This document shows positions 1-11,909 of a stretch of DNA of 64,000 bases, one piece after another (within the stretch, counting starts at the first letter, position 1; every line of letters begins with the position of its first letter). This DNA is from Locusta migratoria. Lineage: Eukaryota > Arthropoda > Insecta > Orthoptera > Acrididae. The stretch lies in assembly GCA_026315105.1 (NCBI GenBank), contig CM048744.1, positions 346,876,668 through 346,940,667 of the forward strand, in the 5' to 3' direction. Below the pieces are notes generated by a model, which was not told the origin of the DNA, searched no databases, and saw nothing but the letters and a program-made list of their open reading frames with translations. Position numbers and translations under genes: made by a program.

Positions 1-3000
1 ATTACAATGCCCACAACCCCTTGTTGGGTGGCTCTCAGATCTTAGACCTCAGTAGGGACATCGAAGCTGTAATAGCACTGCTGGACTGCTGCTTTCTCAA
101 TACCAGTGCCTCCACATATTTCAGTGTGGCACATGGCACATACTCAGCTATTGATCTTTCTTTCTGCAGCCTGAGCCTTCTGCCACAGCTTAATTGGGGG
201 TCCATGATGACCTATGTGGTAGCGACTACCTCCCCATCCATATCTCTCTTCTCCAGTTTCAACCTCCAGATCGCTTGTCTCTCTGGTCTCTCTGTAGGGC
301 TCACTGGCCTGCTTACACTTCAGCTGCTACTCCACTCCCAAAAGATGTTGATCAGGCTGCTCAACATATCACTGGGACCATCATTTCCACTGTTGAGGCC
401 ACTGTTCAGACCACCACTGGCTCATTTTGCCACAAGTCAGTACTGTGGTGGTCCCTGGAGATAGCAGAGGCACTCCAGCGCCACTGGCGCCATCCTTGTA
501 TAGAGCACCTGATCACTTTTAAACAGCTCCGGGCACAAGCTCATATACTAATACGCCAGAGTAAGCAGGACTGTTGAGAGAGATATGTCGCTACCATTGG
601 TTCTTGCACCGCCCCATCGCAGGTGTGGTCACAGGTTCAGTGCCTTTTCGGCTACGAACCACAGGCGGGAATCCCCAGCTTGAACATTCAGGATACTATA
701 TGCATTGACCCAGCTGCTATTGCTGAGCATATGGCAGACAATTATGCCAGTAACTGCGACTGCAGCTTACAGTGCAGACGTCCTCACCTTCAAAGAACAG
801 GTCGAGCAGAGGCAGTTATCTTTTCGCTCATGTCGGTGGGAACTGTATAATGCCCCATTCAGTGAATGGAAGTTCCAGAGTGCCCTCACTGCATGCCCTG
901 ATATCACCACAGGCCTGGATCGCATCCACAGCCAGTTCATGCGTCACCTGTCAATTGACTTCCAACGCCAACTTGTCGCCCTGTTCAGTCACCTACGTGT
1001 TAATGGTGTTTTCCCATCTCGATGACGGGACAGCATCATCATCCCAGTGATGAAACCTGGTGCCGATCTGCAGGTGGCTGACAGTTTCCGCCCGATTAGC
1101 CTGTTCATCCAGAATTTCCTCTCGTTTCACACTTTTTGGGTTAGGGTAGGTACCCATCTCAGCTTCCCTCACACTCAAGAGAATGGACTCCCACAGGGTC
1201 TGTTGTTATGTTCCGTTATTTCTAATTGCCATCAATGGACTTGCTGGGCAGTTGGGTGATAGGTTTCCTCTTCACTGTATGCCGATGACTTTGTATGTAT
1301 TACAGTTCTGCTAGTATTGGTATCTCTGAAAGGCGACTGCGGGGAGCCATTCAAAATGTGCAGTTCTGGGCCTTGACCCATGGGTTACGGTTTTCTGCCT
1401 CCAAAACTTGCGTCATTCACTTTTTTCGCCATCTGGCAGTGCACCCGGACTCTGAACTGTATCTGGGTGATACTCTTCTTCACATTGAACAGACACATCA
1501 CTTCTTGGGTACGCTCGGCTCACGTGGGTCCCATACATACAACAGTTCTGACAAAAGTGCTGGCGGTACTTAAACATACTGCGCTGCCTCAGCCACACTA
1601 CTTGGGGAGCCACCCATCCAACCCTCTTACAACTTTATAAGGCCCTTATCCAGTCACTCCTGGACTATTGGAGGCAGGTGTAAGATTCGGCAAACCCTTC
1701 TACATTTCGTGTCTTAGACCCATCCTACAAGCTGGTGTTTGCTCAGCAATGGGGGCTTTTTGTACAAGCCCGGTGACGAGCCTACTCACTGAGGCTGGGG
1801 TTCCCCCACTGCCATTCTGCCGGCAACAGTTGTTGATCTTGTATGTTGTCCACGGCCACACCTCAGTCCATCATCCAAATCGCAGGCTCCTTTTTCCGAC
1901 TGTTACACTCTCATCCCCTCATAGATGGCATCGGTCTGGTCTCCCAATCGTAGTCCATGTTCATTCCCTTCTCTCCTCACTTGAATCCATTCCCTTCCCT
2001 CCCACTTTCCACTACTCTTCCCATACCCCTCCTTGGTGTATTCCTTGTCTGCATCTAAGGTTGGACTTGTCCCGGAATTTGAAAGCCTCTGTTTCACCAT
2101 TGATTCTCCATTGCCAGTTCCAGGAACTCCTTGACTCGTTCTGTGGCACAGAAGTCATCTACACTGATGGTTCCCTCGTAGATGGTTACGCTTGGTTCGC
2201 CTATCTCCATGGAGACCTTGTTGAACAGCGGTCCTTACCAAATGGGAGTAGTGTTTTCACTGTGGAGCTGGTCACTAAATCTAAGAGTTCTGGAACATCT
2301 CCAAGCCTGTCCCGGGGAGTCGTTAGTCATCTGTAGCGACTCCCTGTGTGGCTTGCAGACCATTGACCAGTGTTTTCCGAAACACCTGTTGGTGCATACC
2401 ATCTATGGACCTGTATCCATCCTGGTCCAGTCAAGCCGTTCTGTGACCTTCGTTTGGACCCCTGGTCATATTGGTATAAAGGTAAATGAACATGTTAATC
2501 AGTTGGCCAAGCAGGCCACCATATATCAGCTTTTGCAGATTGGCCTCCAGGACAAAGATCTCAGACGTGAGTTAAACTGCAAGGTCCTAGGGCTTTGGAA
2601 CACTGAATGGGCCGAATTGAGTGCACCAAATAAGCAGTGCAGTGAAACCCTCCACAGCCTGCTTGGAAGTTCTCCCTGTGGGCCTCTCATTGAGAATCTG
2701 TTACTCTTTGTCGACTACGTATTGGCCATACTTGGTTAACACATTGCCACCTCCTTCGCCAAGAGGACCCATCAAAGTGCTGTTGTGGCAATTAGCTGAC
2801 AGTGGTCCACATTCTAATGGACTGCTTTTAGCTGCCTTGAGGCACTCCTTTAATCTGCCAACTGCGCTTCCATCAATTTCAGCTGACGATGCCTCGATGG
2901 CTGACCTTGCTTTAGGTTTTTTCTCGCAGCTGGCTTTTACCATTCTATTTAGTGGTGGGCTCACTTGCCTGATTTCTCGGGGCCCCCCCACCCTTCCAGA

Positions 3001-3080
3001 ACTTTTAATCTGTTGTCTTTTCTTTAGTTTCTGTCTGGTTCTTAACTGGAGGATTAAGTGTGTGCAGAGTAGCTGACTCA
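1..3080 (+). mobile_element. Decayed LINE (non-LTR retrotransposon) with RNase H
   Basis: This is one element in pieces, open at the left edge of the window. An endonuclease C-terminus appears at about 1-330 (AHGTYSAIDLSFCS, then a frameshift, then DDLCGSDYLPI). A reverse transcriptase follows at about 700-1900, with a YADD block at 1268-1300 (SSLYADDFVC in one frame) after NGLPQG. An RNase H domain lies at about 2140-2530: YTDGS at 2160, then SDSLCGLQT and FVWTPGHIG. Frames shift many times and stops are frequent, so it cannot make protein. The RNase H places it among the I/R1/LOA-type LINEs; the exact clade is not resolved. About 3080-3260 may be its 3' UTR. Confidence 0.85.
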
Positions 3081-3540
3081 TCCTGTATTATCCTTTGTGA
3101 TCAGCCAGCCACACTCTTCTACTGTAATATTTTAGTTTCGTTGCCTATTTGGTCAACAATAACTCTCTCTTTTGTTTTACATTATCATTTTACCATCAAC
3201 TGACGCTCTGTCCACCACGTATACTAAGTGTAGAGTGCTGCGTCATAAATTGCTAAGTTTTATGGTTGTGAACTCTTAGTTGAGAACAGGTGACTGATAA
3301 CCCAGCAATGGAGTCCCCTTTAAACACACAACAAAAACAATCTTTTGCCATATTTCATCTTTGCAGCAAGTTAAAGAGAACGGAGTTTTCCATTTGGGAC
3401 TTACATTTGCACACTTGCTGCAATACTCTGTTTTACGTTGGTTGGATAAATAGTAGTGGCAACACAGTTATAAATCATACCAGACTTTATTGGCAGAAGT
3501 TGACAATATTACATGTCCACCTCCATACAGGTAAAAGGTG
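3081..3540. other. Intronic stretch, possibly LINE 3' UTR, otherwise unassigned
   Basis: No convincing exon or transposon domain was seen. The first 150-200 bp may still belong to the preceding LINE. Confidence 0.4.
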
Positions 3541-3790
3541 ATGCACACTGTTCATGTGGCTATGTCTGTCAATGTCTCACATGGCCTGCCTTATGGTGTG
3601 TAGTGGGTGCCATGAAGGGGTTCTTTCATGTTAGCAAACAGGTCATAATCACAGGAACTAACATCAGGTGAATATGATGGAAGTTGCCATATCTTCCACT
3701 CCCAAATATGCAGGAGCTCCTGCAGTCATAATGAATTATCATCAAAAACATCACATAGTCCTTAAAATATTTTTGTGGACTTTATCCATG
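3541..3790 (-). pseudogene. Mariner-like transposase fragment
   Basis: Read on the minus strand, this encodes a transposase scrap with SYSPDVSSCDYDLFANMKEP followed by LHGT. This is the block around the third catalytic acidic residue of Tc1/mariner transposases (consensus PYSPDL-P-DY-LF--LKE). The segment just upstream resembles the PH-S/C-FL region but has frameshifts. No terminal inverted repeats were found, and the rest of the enzyme is missing. Confidence 0.6.
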
Positions 3791-4020
3791 TGCCACTTGA
3801 ATCTTGATCCACATACATCATTTGCAGCTGCAGCAGATTGGAAAGGGTCTGCAAACTATGTGACTGCCCTGGGTGGCACTCCCAGAGGGGCAGCAAATGG
3901 TCTCAAAGACAAGATTGGGATACTGAGTGGACTGGGTGTCAAAAAAGGGATGCTGAATGCGGTAGGGGGCAATAAATCTGGGCAACAAGTAGAGGGGAAA
4001 TGAGGCGACTATTAAGTTGG

Positions 4021-4452
4021 TTCCCTAGTTGGGAAATATAAATCTGGCACTGATTTTTTGTTACCTAAACACTCTCTTAAGGTGCTAGAACTAACAATCC
4101 CTCCCTATCTCCCCTCCCCCCCTCACACATGCTCCTTCAGTGTGCATTGTATCCTACTAAAACTTAGCCATTGTCACTCATTGCATTACTTGATCTTACC
4201 TTCTATCAGATACATACAGTGAGCATGCCATCTGATGTATGTCCTCCATATTACAGCAGTTTTGCCATTACTTTCCTTGCAATCCTCATACAATTGTACT
4301 ACATTACTGGACTGAAGTGGTAGTGGCTAAAGTGTTTCTCTATAGCTCCTCAGAGAGATGATTATATGGAAAATCCACAAGAATAATGCATTAGATGATG
4401 GGACATTTGTTACAACACCAGGGAATAACCTCCTCGGTACTTGGCAAATGTT
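4021..4452. other. Unassigned AT-rich intron
   Basis: No coding signal was found. A short motif TTGGTTCCCTAGTTGGGAAAT at about 4018-4038 has an inverted partner near 7148-7165, which hints at related repeat ends flanking this interval. Confidence 0.3.
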
Positions 4453-5986
4453 GCATCCCCTGGAAAAACGATATTAATATTCAGCGACACCATATTCAAT
4501 TCTAATCAAAAAACTTAAGCGCCGGACTTAATAAACTGTTTCATACTACAAAGAAATTTTAATATTGTCATGAATGTTACCTCAGCTCTTTGTTAGAGTA
4601 CTATTTGAACCATTTTATAATTTGTAATCCTCCTTGTCTTGTTCGTAGGTTTTACCATTCTTTAAACCCAATTCCTAACAATAATCCTACAATCCCTTCA
4701 ATTTGGGGGCCAAAAAATGTGCACTGTGGTCCTTACCTTATACATTAGATCAAGATCAGGTTGGATACAGCACATCAAGCTCCGCAATGTATATATTGCC
4801 TTTCATCCTTCCTCTACACCTTGGTTGTTACTTCCGTACAGTCGTTACAGTAGTTAATATGTCCATGCAATGGAATACATACATACATACAGATTACAAA
4901 CAAATATTGGTACATAATACATATGATACATATATAAATTTTACCCCATTTTATATATATTTCTGTTACTGAATAATTATTTAAGTGGTTCAAACCCTAT
5001 GTTATGGGTGTCAGATTGTGGCATCCTAGGAAATAAAATTAAAAAAAAACATACTATCCTGAAACTGAGTTTTTTATCAATAAAGTTATGAAATTACTTT
5101 TAATGCAAATAGATTGCTTCAGCCAAAAATTTGATTTTAATAAAAATATTTAAGGTTGTACTTGACCATTCTATTACTTAAAAAAGGCGATGAAACTTTA
5201 TATTGGAAAAAAAAAATAAGTAAAATGTTTCGCTAATCACTGGCTAGTCTGTCTCTTACATTGTTTTTTAGCATGAGAATTGCCAATCGGTTAATATTTG
5301 TTGTTAAATCAAGATCTTTCCAATACCACAATACAGAAAAACTTCTATGATTCCCCTCTATTTGAGCCATAGATCTGCTTATGTAAATTTCATTAAGATC
5401 TGAATCATGACACTGTATTCCATCTCTGTCAATTCTTAAAAGTCCTATTTTATCTCAACTCCTGTCCCTGAATCATTTAATAAATAATTATTTTAATTAA
5501 CTTCGAAATGGTGGCCGGCTACTGCAGTTCAGTGGCCATGTTGAAGATGCTGCAGCCAGAGCTAAAATCCTGAAAATGCTTAGAATGTCTGTCTGTGGTT
5601 ATATTACCATGAAGAACACAATATACTGTTTAACATTTATGTTTAATATCATATCCGACATTTTACAGTTATTTAACAGCCTTGAATAGCATTTGTGAGA
5701 AAAACAATGTAATAGCGACTCTCGCAAAATTATGATGCTATCGCACTTTTAAGACAAACAATAACAAGAACAAGACAAGACAAAAAGGATTACTGATTAC
5801 ACATAAATTTTAATAGTGCGTGAACAGAGAGCTAAGGTAACATTCACGACAATATTAAAATTTCTTTGTTGTATAAAACAGTTAATTCTACTCCTTGGTT
5901 GTATCTTTGACATCACAGCACTTATGTTTTTGATTAGAATTCGATATGGCATCACTGAATATTAATATTGTTTCTCCAGGGGATGC
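4453..5986. repeat. Pair of long inverted repeats (foldback or TIR element candidate)
   Basis: The sequence at 4453-4596 (starting GCATCCCCTGGAAAAACGAT) recurs as reverse complement at 5829-5986. Matching blocks include CATCCCCTGGA, ATATTAATATTCAG, GAATTCTAATCAAAAA, AAGAAATTTTAATATTGTC and GAATGTTACCT. Small indels separate them, and the arms are about 150 bp. The 1.2 kb between them is AT-rich and has no recognisable ORF. This could be a non-autonomous DNA transposon with long terminal repeats or two inverted copies of one short repeat. Target duplications could not be fixed. Confidence 0.7.
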
Positions 5987-6129
5987 TTCACAGAGCTGTA
6001 GATGGTTAAAACTGAGGGGCAACACCAAAATTCGAATAAATCTAGCAATAATTTAGAATGAAAGTTGCCGAAAACTGACCCAGCCTAAATTTAGACTAAA
6101 TTCCCAGCCAACAGTTCGCCCCCCTTCCT

Positions 6130-7120
6130 CTGTCCTATGACTGTTGCCTACTTCCTAACGGCATGACACCCTCATTGCGTGCAGTTGGGCATTAGCGCAC
6201 AAATACCTATGATGCACAGGATTAGCCTGCAGTCCACGGCCTCTCCCTCCAACCTCCTGTCTAGCCACCTGGCTACGTTGGTCCTTTACCTCCCTGGCTC
6301 TGTCCTGACATCTCTGTTAAACTTGCACTACCTTCTTTGTCGAAAGGCACTATCCCAGGTTTGGTGTATCGCAGCCAGTTTCTTACCCTTTGCACACGGC
6401 TTTGGGAAAATTTCTTTTTCTACACCGTCGGTTCCAAGACCGACCACGGTGTGGGGTGTGCCTTCGTCCTTGGTGACAATTCTTTCCATTATCATCTTCC
6501 TGACCAGTGCTTATTCTTCACTGCAGAACTCTTTGCTCTCTATCAGGCCATCCAGTACATCATGCGACACAAGCTTGCTAATAATAGTGTCATGCTGTAT
6601 GCGGTAAACCCCTTTGTACAAAAAATTCAGGTGTGCTTCACTGCCTCAGTGACAGTGGAACCAAAGTGGTGTTCCTGTGGGTTCCTGGCCACGTCAGTGT
6701 GTCGGGGAATGAGAAGGCAGATCCAGCTGCAAAAGATGCAGCTCTCCTCCTTCGGTTTGCTACCTATTCAGTCCCCACAAATGATCTCCATGTCAGCGTC
6801 TCTGGGCAAGTGATATCACTCTAGCACTCCCATTAAACCTCTTCCAACTATTTGGCTGTCCTCCTCTCGGCCTCTTTGTCGCAAAGAGGTAATTATCATC
6901 TGGTTACATATAGGTCACTGTAATTTCAACCACTGCCACTTACTAATTGGTGACCCTGCTCCTACTTGTGGCCATTGTTTTCAGCAATTGACTGTATGCT
7001 ATCCTCTGGTGGAATGCCCGTTTTTTAATAGTCTGCCGACACAGTCTGTGTTTCCCATCAGAGTTGCCTGATACCTTAGCAGATGACACACGGTCTGCAG
7101 ATTGCGTTTTACTTTTTATC
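6130..7120 (+). mobile_element. LINE fragment: RNase H domain and C-terminal zinc knuckle
   Basis: Two frames carry the RNase H domain: FFYTVGSKTDHGVGCAFVLG at about 6410-6470, FTAELFALYQAIQ at about 6520-6560, and VFLWVPGHVSVSGNEKADPA at about 6670-6730. A C-terminal segment at about 6890-7040 reads HLLIGDPAPTCGHCFQQLTV then CYPLVECPF, the Cys/His cluster found after RNase H in I/R1-type LINEs. Endonuclease and RT are absent, so this is a 5'-truncated, frameshifted copy. It resembles the element at 1-3080 in domain order but is not an obvious duplicate. Confidence 0.8.
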
Positions 7121-7507
7121 CACTATAGCATTTTGGTGAAGGAAATTTAACATTTCCCAACCAGGGAATCTGGCCAGTAAATAGAAATTTACTTAGCAAT
7201 TGCCTGTTGTTAACTATTCCTTTTAGAAAGTTGACTGACTGCAATAAGCCGTCTCCTTTTATATGGCTTTGCCTTTCTCATCATGCATTTTAACTATGTT
7301 CTGATTTGGGTCCTTATGACATCAGCAGTTTTGCGCCCTAAAACCATAAAAAAAAGCCACTTGGCTGATTAACCCCCTCCCCCTGAGGCACTAGGGGTCC
7401 ACACCAGCACCTCTTCCTGCCCCCTATCCACATCCCATCTTATCCACCCACCTGCCAAACAGCAGTGTTGCCTTGGTCATCTGAATGACACTATGTGGAG
7501 CAAGCAA

Positions 7508-7517
7508 GTGTGTGTGT

Positions 7518-7578
<61 letters not shown>

Positions 7579-7588
7579 CGCGCGCGCG
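7508..7588. repeat. (TG)n microsatellite
   Basis: An almost uninterrupted TG tract of about 80 bp ends in GCGCGCGC. It lies about 150 bp upstream of the first visible GAK exon. Confidence 0.97.
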
Positions 7589-7741
7589 ATTCCATGTTGC
7601 TTTGTGTATTCAAGTTTCAGCACTTCTGCTTTTCAGTGAGTGGTCTCTTTACTCCCTAGTATAGTAGATTTTTTTAAACCTGAAACTCTGATATGAAGCT
7701 TTCTTACAAAAGGAATAAGTGTGTTGCAATTTTGTTTGCAG

Positions 7742-7855
7742 GTATCTCTACTACATGAGTCATGTACTTAAACAACCATCAGGGCATCCCCATTTCAAGC
7801 CTATTACTCTGGTGTCTGTTACATTGCAGCCTGTGCCCCTATTCACTAAGGTCAG
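7742..7855 (+). CDS. GAK: GAK/auxilin exon: end of PTEN-like phosphatase domain
   Basis: The exon encodes 38 residues starting YLYYMSHVL and containing HFKPITLVSVTLQPVPLF. This matches the junction between the PTEN-like phosphatase and C2 domains of cyclin-G-associated kinase/auxilin, which recruits Hsc70 to strip clathrin from coated vesicles in the cytoplasm. The acceptor is ...TTTGCAG at 7740-7741. The donor is GTAAGT from 7856. One base completes a codon begun in the previous exon, and the exon ends with AG, two bases into an Arg codon completed by the A at 20731. The upstream exon and the kinase domain were not found in the window, so the gene continues to the left. The next intron is 12.9 kb and full of transposons. 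Identification is from recalled family sequence, and the unbroken phase across eight exons supports it strongly. Confidence 0.93.
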
Positions 7856-10700
7856 GTAAGTATTGAACTGTTAGTTGCAGTTTTATGGAACTTATTAATT
7901 TCAATAAACATTTTAAGTCATCTTAACTGTTTATCATGACTCGTTTATACTGTGTATGTATTATTAAAGTTTAAAAACCTAGGAAGCAGTGTAAGATACA
8001 TGGGACCATAAATATCAGGAAGTACTCCTAAAGTGGATGACTAATATTGAACATGTGATGTCATCAGTTAACCTATTTGAACACGTGCAACGAACGAGTG
8101 TGTTCCGTCTGTCTGTCTGTCATAACTGATCCTTCCAATATAAATAAATTATTCACTTGGTGCAACACCGGACCTACACATGCAGTTTTAGAGATTAGCG
8201 CTCAGAGTTTCTGCCTTGTGATTAGAAGGCAGTTCCCCCCCCCCCCCCCCCCTATGTGTTGGACAATTGTGTTTATATTGTAGTATGTTCAATTATTTTT
8301 TATTCCCTGGCATTTACAAACAATTGAGTGTAATATTGCAGCAACTTGAACAGTTTGTCTTAAAAGTTTTGTCAAATTCAAGGCAGGGCTCAATAAGTCC
8401 ATAATAATTTCATATGGCTGGCATAATTTCGTTCCTGAATTAATGTCATTTCTTTTAAACCACTATTGTTATTATTGTCTCTAAACCACAGTAAAGATTA
8501 CATTTAAAACACGTTATTTTGTTCCTTAAGGTAAGGTACATAGTTTCAAAGACAATTTTGAAGTGTTTATATCACTTGTTTGCTGTGGCGGCACGCCCTA
8601 TGTGTTCGCTGGTTCAATGAACCACTCCCCCCCTCTCCAAAAAAAACCTCATAAATAAATAAAGTAAAAAGGTTTTTAAACTATAATTCTTAGTTTCGTT
8701 CTTCTATCAGATCATTTTATATGCACATTCAAAGTATTTTTATCGCATGAGAAAAGTTTTACATTGTGGAGACACAACACATACAAGTTGTAACACGGCA
8801 GCCTAATATAGACGGCAGTAACCGCAGTGTTGCAATGCACATGCACAGATGAGCTGAGGTTCAAATTCTCTTTTCAACCCCCTGGAGGCAGCATATGGGC
8901 ACTTCCGCGGCAGGGAGGGGTGAGGGGAAACACCGCTTTACATTGACGTTGCAGCAGGAAAAGAGACCAGCTCCTGGCTACTCGAGCTCTGGCGGTTAAG
9001 CACAAATGATCCCGAAGCAAGAAAATGGAGCTACTGCACACCTCATCTTGTGCATTCACAAGTCCTCCATGAAGGCAACATTTACCCTTCATATTTTGTG
9101 CATTGAAGATTCATCATAAACACATCATATTTGGTAAAATATAACTATAAATTAAAGACATATCAGCTGTATAAGCCTCTAGAAGATCTGATCATGAATA
9201 ATAATGCACTCCTTACTCTCCATCTAGCAGGAATAGCCATGTCGTTAGCGGCATCGTGGGGCTGTCGAAGGTAGTAGGTTTGAGTCCAACTGCAAGCAAT
9301 TTTTTTTAAACCAATCTGCTTTTTAACAGAAATGGGAACAACAATGACTTTTATATTTTTACTTGCCATATATCTTTGGATGTTTTAACAAATGTATCGC
9401 AATTTTGAGGGTAAATGACATTTATACTCTTTTGTTGTAACAAATATTTAACTGTTTGAAAAGATGTGGGGGAGAGTAGCCTTTGCGAATGTGGAGGGTT
9501 ACGAGGGGGTGCTGCTTAGTGTCATGTGAGCCCAAGGTAGCTTCTCTGTTCATCATAACAGATCCATTTTGTTACAGTCACTTGACAGAGTAATCAGTAA
9601 CTTACTGTGTTTTCATGTTCATGTGCATATTCATATGTCTTGGTGTTTATCTGCAAAGAAAAATTAACAGTGTTCAGTACCTTTTAGAAATAAATTATTC
9701 AGCTTTAAGCTTGGAAGAGAAGTTTGAAATAAAGAAGCTTAGTAGGCCGATGTCTCAGCTCGAATTGAAGCAAGTGCAAACAAGCCGAGGTAAGACATTC
9801 TGCAGATCTTGTAACAAAAGAATATCAAAAGGGGGTGGGGGGGCGGCAAACCAGGGCACTTTCCTCCAGCGCCGCTTGAAGAGGTGCGCCAAATTGTCAC
9901 GTTGGATGCCGTGGTGGGGGGTGTTATACTGGAATTTCACAACAAATAATAGGGAAATAGGACACAAACTACACCATAAATGAAGATAAGTGATTCTGTT
10001 ACTGCCTGTTTATCTTCATGCAGTAATACAGTAGAAAATGCACAACTTTGCCTAAAGAAAAGGAGAGGCCATAATATTACTCTGAATTGATGCAGCCTAT
10101 AGTAATGCTGAACTTTTCAAGGAATAAGAGGAGGGAGGTTAAAAATTATAACTGGCATAATAATTCAATTTACTTGACAGTTTTTCAATGAATAACATAG
10201 TTACCTTATGCACATATTGAAAGATACAGTCTGGATGTATCTTACTGCTTCAGCTTCTATTTCTTATAATGTCAGTGTCTCTTAAAAAACAGGATCGACT
10301 GAAAAGCAGACTGTTGTAATGTGTCTGTTTTTGTAAGGTTAAAACATTCTCTAGCAGAGAAGGGAACTCCAGTTCTAAGTGATCCACAATTGTTGCTACA
10401 ATGTTTAATTTGTATCATTACCTCCTTAAAAATTTAGATAAATACGTAAAATATTGATGCTTTTTATTTGAGATTAATAAAGGGGTTGCTAATAAATTTA
10501 AACTTAGTGGCTGGTTACAGGGTGTTGTTTGTTAATAATTTTAATCAGATAAGTGGCCTATCTACTTTTTTAAATATAATTTAGAATGAATGTTCTAATG
10601 ACTGTTAAATAAGTGACCAGTAATTACCTTGAGAAGGTAAAACTTTGGCATCATTACAAAGATGGTGCTTAGATATACATATTACAAAATGCTACCCAAA
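7856..10700. other. GAK intron, left part: no gene seen
   Basis: The stretch is AT-rich intron with a poly(C) run at about 8231-8252. An open frame of about 120 codons at 9615-9983 shows no recognisable domain. A weak tRNA-like B-box (GGTTTGAGTCC, about 9279) could mark a SINE scrap, but no A-box is convincing. Confidence 0.5.
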
Positions 10701-11680
10701 ACTTCCTGGCCATTTAAAACTATGTGCTGGACCATGGCTCAAGCTTGGGATCTTTGCATTTTGCTTGCAAGCACTCTACCAATTGAGCTGCCCTAGCACA
10801 ACTCATGAAAAGTCCTTGAGCTAACCTTCTGCTACTATTTTGTCTCCTGTCTTTCAAACTTCAGGCGTCGGTCCCAGTGTTATTGAGGTAAAGTGCTCGA
10901 GTGGAAACCTAAGGGTCGCAGGTTCAAAACCAGTCGGACCTCGGAATTTTTCAGTCTGCACTTTAACCCATCCCTCACCTCTCAAAGATGTGAGGAGTCA
11001 CCAGAAAAGACATGTGGTTCAGATTCCATGTTAAGCTGTTGGTCCCCTTTCCCTGGTTGGATAACTGGGGTAGGCTAGGGACACGCAAGTTACCGAAGTG
11101 GCATCCAATTGAAAGACTTGCTCCAGGCCAATGAGCCACATGAAATTATTATAACTTCAGGCATTCTCCTTCAAATCTTGTAGAACTAGTACTACTCGAA
11201 GAAAGTATATTGAAGAGACATAGCTTAGCCTAATTTCTGGAGTGAATTTTTGACTCTGCCACATAGTGTACACAGATATGAAAATTTCTGGCAGATTGAA
11301 ACTATGGTGCAATGAGAAATGCTGTAGCTACGCCAAATCTCTACAGTATCCTTTCTTCTAGCAGCACTTGTCTTGCTAGGTTTGCAGGAGAAGTTGTGTA
11401 GTTTGAAAGGCAAGAGACAAGATGCCAATGGATGTAAACTGTGTGGATGTTGTAGCACAGACAATAGGGCACTTGCTCATAAAAGGCATAGGTCTCTAGT
11501 TTCTCTGTCTGTCACACTGTTTTAATATTTTAGGAAGTGTCATATCAGCTAGCACTCATTCTGGAAATGGCTACCTAGGCTGTAGCTAAGTCATATCTAC
11601 AAAGTATCTTTTCTTTCAGAAGTGCTAATTCTGCTAGTTAAGCAGGAGAACTTCAGTAAATTCGTACTGTATAATAATAT
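10701..11680. repeat. Orthopteran-type dispersed repeat with tRNA-like segment (two or three copies)
   Basis: Around 10701-10860 and 11161-11265 a repeat reads AACTTCCTGGC..., then a reversed tRNA-like segment (minus strand AGCTCAATTGGTAGAG, an A-box-like sequence). It continues through GTCTCCTGTCTTTCAAACTTC into CTTGTAGAACTAGTACTACT. Related sequence recurs in inverted orientation at about 11280-11420 and again at about 11560-11660 (GCTGTAGCTA...CAGGAGAACTTC). I recall near-identical repeats as abundant in Schistocerca/Locusta DNA; that is memory, not a search. The first copy is split by the SINE at 10867-11152. Confidence 0.7.
10867..11152 (+). mobile_element. tRNA-derived SINE, about 286 bp, with target duplication
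   Basis: The head is tRNA-like: GGTAAAGTGCTCGAGTGGAA (A-box region with anticodon arm) and GGTCGCAGGTTCAAAACC (B-box). A conserved body follows (TTTCAGTCTGCACTTTAACC, GGTCCCCTTTCCC, GGGACACGCAAGTTACCGAA), ending CCAATGAGCCACATGAAATT and a short AT tail. It is flanked by the direct repeat AACTTCAGGC at 10857-10866 and 11153-11162, and it interrupts another repeat exactly there. A second copy lies at 16945-17270 on the minus strand. SINEs are moved by a partner LINE; the partner is not identified here. Confidence 0.88.
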
Positions 11681-11909
11681 GGGATAGAACACCAAATGTA
11701 CATATAAATACTGCAGGAGTTGCAAAGAGTGTGAGTGTACTGTGGTAGCTGTATGAACTACCTCAGCTGGCCTTATAATACGACAATCTTGGCGGACATC
11801 TGTTTGGCGCAGATGTCCAGAGCCTTGTCTACATATTTGAGAATATTCATGTAATCATTGACATGTCCAATATCACACTAAACATTGATAAAAGGGTGGA
11901 TAAACAAAT

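Noticed and set aside
9615..9983. 122-codon open frame
   Set aside because: No domain, homology pattern, or splice signals in GAK phase; length is compatible with chance.
10740..10800. tRNA gene (reversed) near the SINE
   Set aside because: It is part of a longer dispersed repeat and has lost acceptor pairing; also present in partial related copies.
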